The position numbers were made by a program, and so were the translations under genes. Shown one piece after another: positions 63,039-64,000 of a stretch of DNA of 64,000 bases. Position 1 is the stretch's first letter. Each line of letters begins with the position of its first letter. A model generated the notes under the pieces. The model made no database searches. It worked only from the letters and a program-made list of their open reading frames with translations, and was not told the DNA's origin. The DNA lies in contig NZ_DLHA01000019.1 in assembly GCF_002482975.1 (NCBI RefSeq), positions 627,077 through 691,076 of the forward strand, written 5' to 3'. This stretch comes from Flavobacterium sp. UBA7680 (GTDB lineage Bacteria; Bacteroidota; Bacteroidia; Flavobacteriales; Flavobacteriaceae).

Positions 63039-64000
63039 TTCAACGTCTTCAACATTGTCTCCAGATTGCTCTTGTTGTGGAGCAGCTTGTTGACCTTCAC
63101 CACCTTGAGCGTACATTGCTTCTGTAGCTGTTTTCCAAGCTGCATTTACATTGTCTAATCCTTTTTGGATTGCCTCAAGATCTTGAGATTGGTGAGCGAA
63201 TCTTAATTCAGTTAAAGCAAATTCGATAGCTGTTTTTTGATCGTCTGTTAATTTACTTCCCAATTCTTTCAATTGACTTTCAGTTTGGAAAATAGTACTA
63301 TCAGCTTCGTTCAATTTCTCAGCTCTTTCTTTTGCAATTCTGTCAGCATCAGCATTAGCTTCAGCATCTTTTTTCATTTTTTCGATTTCTTCAGCTGTTA
63401 ATCCAGAAGAAGCTTCGATACGGATATCGTGAGATTTTCCAGTTCCTTTATCAGTTGCAGAAACTTTGATGATACCATTAGCATCGATATCGAAAGTAAC
63501 TTCGATTTGAGGAACTCCTCTTGGTGCTGGTGGAATACCATCTAAGTGGAAACGACCGATAGTTTTGTTATCAACTGCCATAGCTCTTTCTCCTTGTAAT
63601 ACGTGGATTTCAACAGATGGTTGAGAATCAGCAGCAGTAGAGAATACTTGAGATTTTTTAGTTGGAATAGTTGTGTTAGACTCGATTAATTTAGTCAATA
63701 CACCACCCATAGTTTCGATACCTAAAGAAAGAGGCGTTACGTCAAGTAACAATACATCTTTTACATCTCCAGATAAAACTCCACCTTGAATAGCAGCTCC
63801 AATAGCAACAACCTCATCAGGGTTAACACCTTTAGATGCTTTTTTACCGAAGAATTTTTCAACTTCGTCAGCGATTCTTGGCATACGAGTAGAACCTCCT
63901 ACAAGGATTACTTCGTCGATATCTGATGTAGATAAACCTGCATCTTTTAATGCTTTAGCAACTGGCTCCATAGAACGTTTTACTAAAGTATCAGATAATT
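63021..64000 (-). CDS. dnaK: Chaperone DnaK (Hsp70), C-terminal half (cut by window edge)
   Basis: About 326 codons remain; the frame continues beyond 64000 (LSDTLVKRSMEPVAKAL), so the ATG at 63971 is internal. It holds the end of the ATPase domain (EVILVGGSTRMPRIADEVEK, VNPDEVVAIGAAIQGG), the linker DVLLLDVTPLSLGIE, the substrate-binding domain (PPAPRGVPQIEVTFDIDANG), the helical lid, and the EFEEVK terminus. DnaK folds proteins with DnaJ and GrpE. Its last codons are the island's insertion site and were restored on insertion. Confidence 0.98.
   Translation of the reverse strand, partial: LSDTLVKRSMEPVAKALKDAGLSTSDIDEVILVGGSTRMPRIADEVEKFFGKKASKGVNPDEVVAIGAAIQGGVLSGDVKDVLLLDVTPLSLGIETMGGVLTKLIESNTTIPTKKSQVFSTAADSQPSVEIHVLQGERAMAVDNKTIGRFHLDGIPPAPRGVPQIEVTFDIDANGIIKVSATDKGTGKSHDIRIEASSGLTAEEIEKMKKDAEANADADRIAKERAEKLNEADSTIFQTESQLKELGSKLTDDQKTAIEFALTELRFAHQSQDLEAIQKGLDNVNAAWKTATEAMYAQGGEGQQAAPQQEQSGDNVEDVEFEEVK

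Noticed and set aside
1..64000. tRNA, rRNA, riboswitch and conjugation genes
   Set aside because: Looked for by eye on both strands; none could be supported. A covariance-model scan would be needed to exclude small RNAs.

Overview
The window looks like a chromosome segment of a Flavobacterium or close relative (Bacteroidota). It is AT-rich, its promoters carry the Bacteroidetes -7 element TAnnTTTG, and the AckA, Pta, CorA and DnaK proteins are flavobacterial in style. No tRNA or rRNA gene was seen.

Core DNA lies at both ends. On the left (1 to about 7335) are a truncated sensor-propeller gene, ackA, a tandem intergenic repeat, pta, corA, and a broken REP-associated transposase flanked by REP-like palindromes. 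On the right (63021-64000) is the 3' half of dnaK. The key to the layout is that the last dnaK codons (FEEVK-stop) occur twice. One copy is in the intact gene at 63021-63038. The other is a displaced stub at 7338-7355, still followed by what looks like the native dnaK terminator (7286-7313). Everything between, about 55.7 kb, is therefore read as one integrative island inserted at the 3' end of dnaK. Its tyrosine integrase (61015-62265) sits beside the right end, and the insertion supplies dnaK with a new terminator.

Island content from left to right: (i) a Cas4-like/DnaQ-like nuclease (DUF2779) with a WYL regulator; (ii) a type III CBASS operon (CD-NTase, HORMA, TRIP13-like ATPase) whose effector joins a SAVED sensor to an HExxH zinc-peptidase-like domain; (iii) a Shango-type operon (TerB, ATPase, helicase) with a fourth TerB/BRCT gene; (iv) an IS6 element and an IS6 remnant; (v) a sulfide/persulfide cluster (SQR, peroxiredoxin, persulfide dioxygenase-rhodanese, rhodanese, thioredoxin, TauE, DUF2892) with an RND efflux pump and a Crp/Fnr regulator; (vi) a mixed region with an orphan histidine kinase, small lipoproteins, a secreted repeat protein, lgt and DUF1573; (vii) a second RND pump; (viii) a minimal type II-C CRISPR locus with cas9, a divergent tracrRNA and three repeats but no cas1, cas2 or csn2; (ix) the integration module.

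Two regulatory patterns tie genes together. First, each apparent transcription unit of the sulfide/efflux cluster starts with the same FNR-like palindrome (TGATnnnnATCA type). In four of five units it is centred exactly 33 bp upstream of the -7 element, the class II activator position. A sixth site is orphaned because an IS6 end cuts its promoter. Second, a near-perfect 18-bp inverted repeat separates the WYL gene from the CBASS operon; it could be a terminator or an operator.

The observations most worth follow-up are the SAVED-metallopeptidase effector, the FNR-like regulon, the dnaK-targeting island, and the adaptation-less Cas9 locus whose HNH motif has valine in place of the usual acidic residue before the catalytic histidine.
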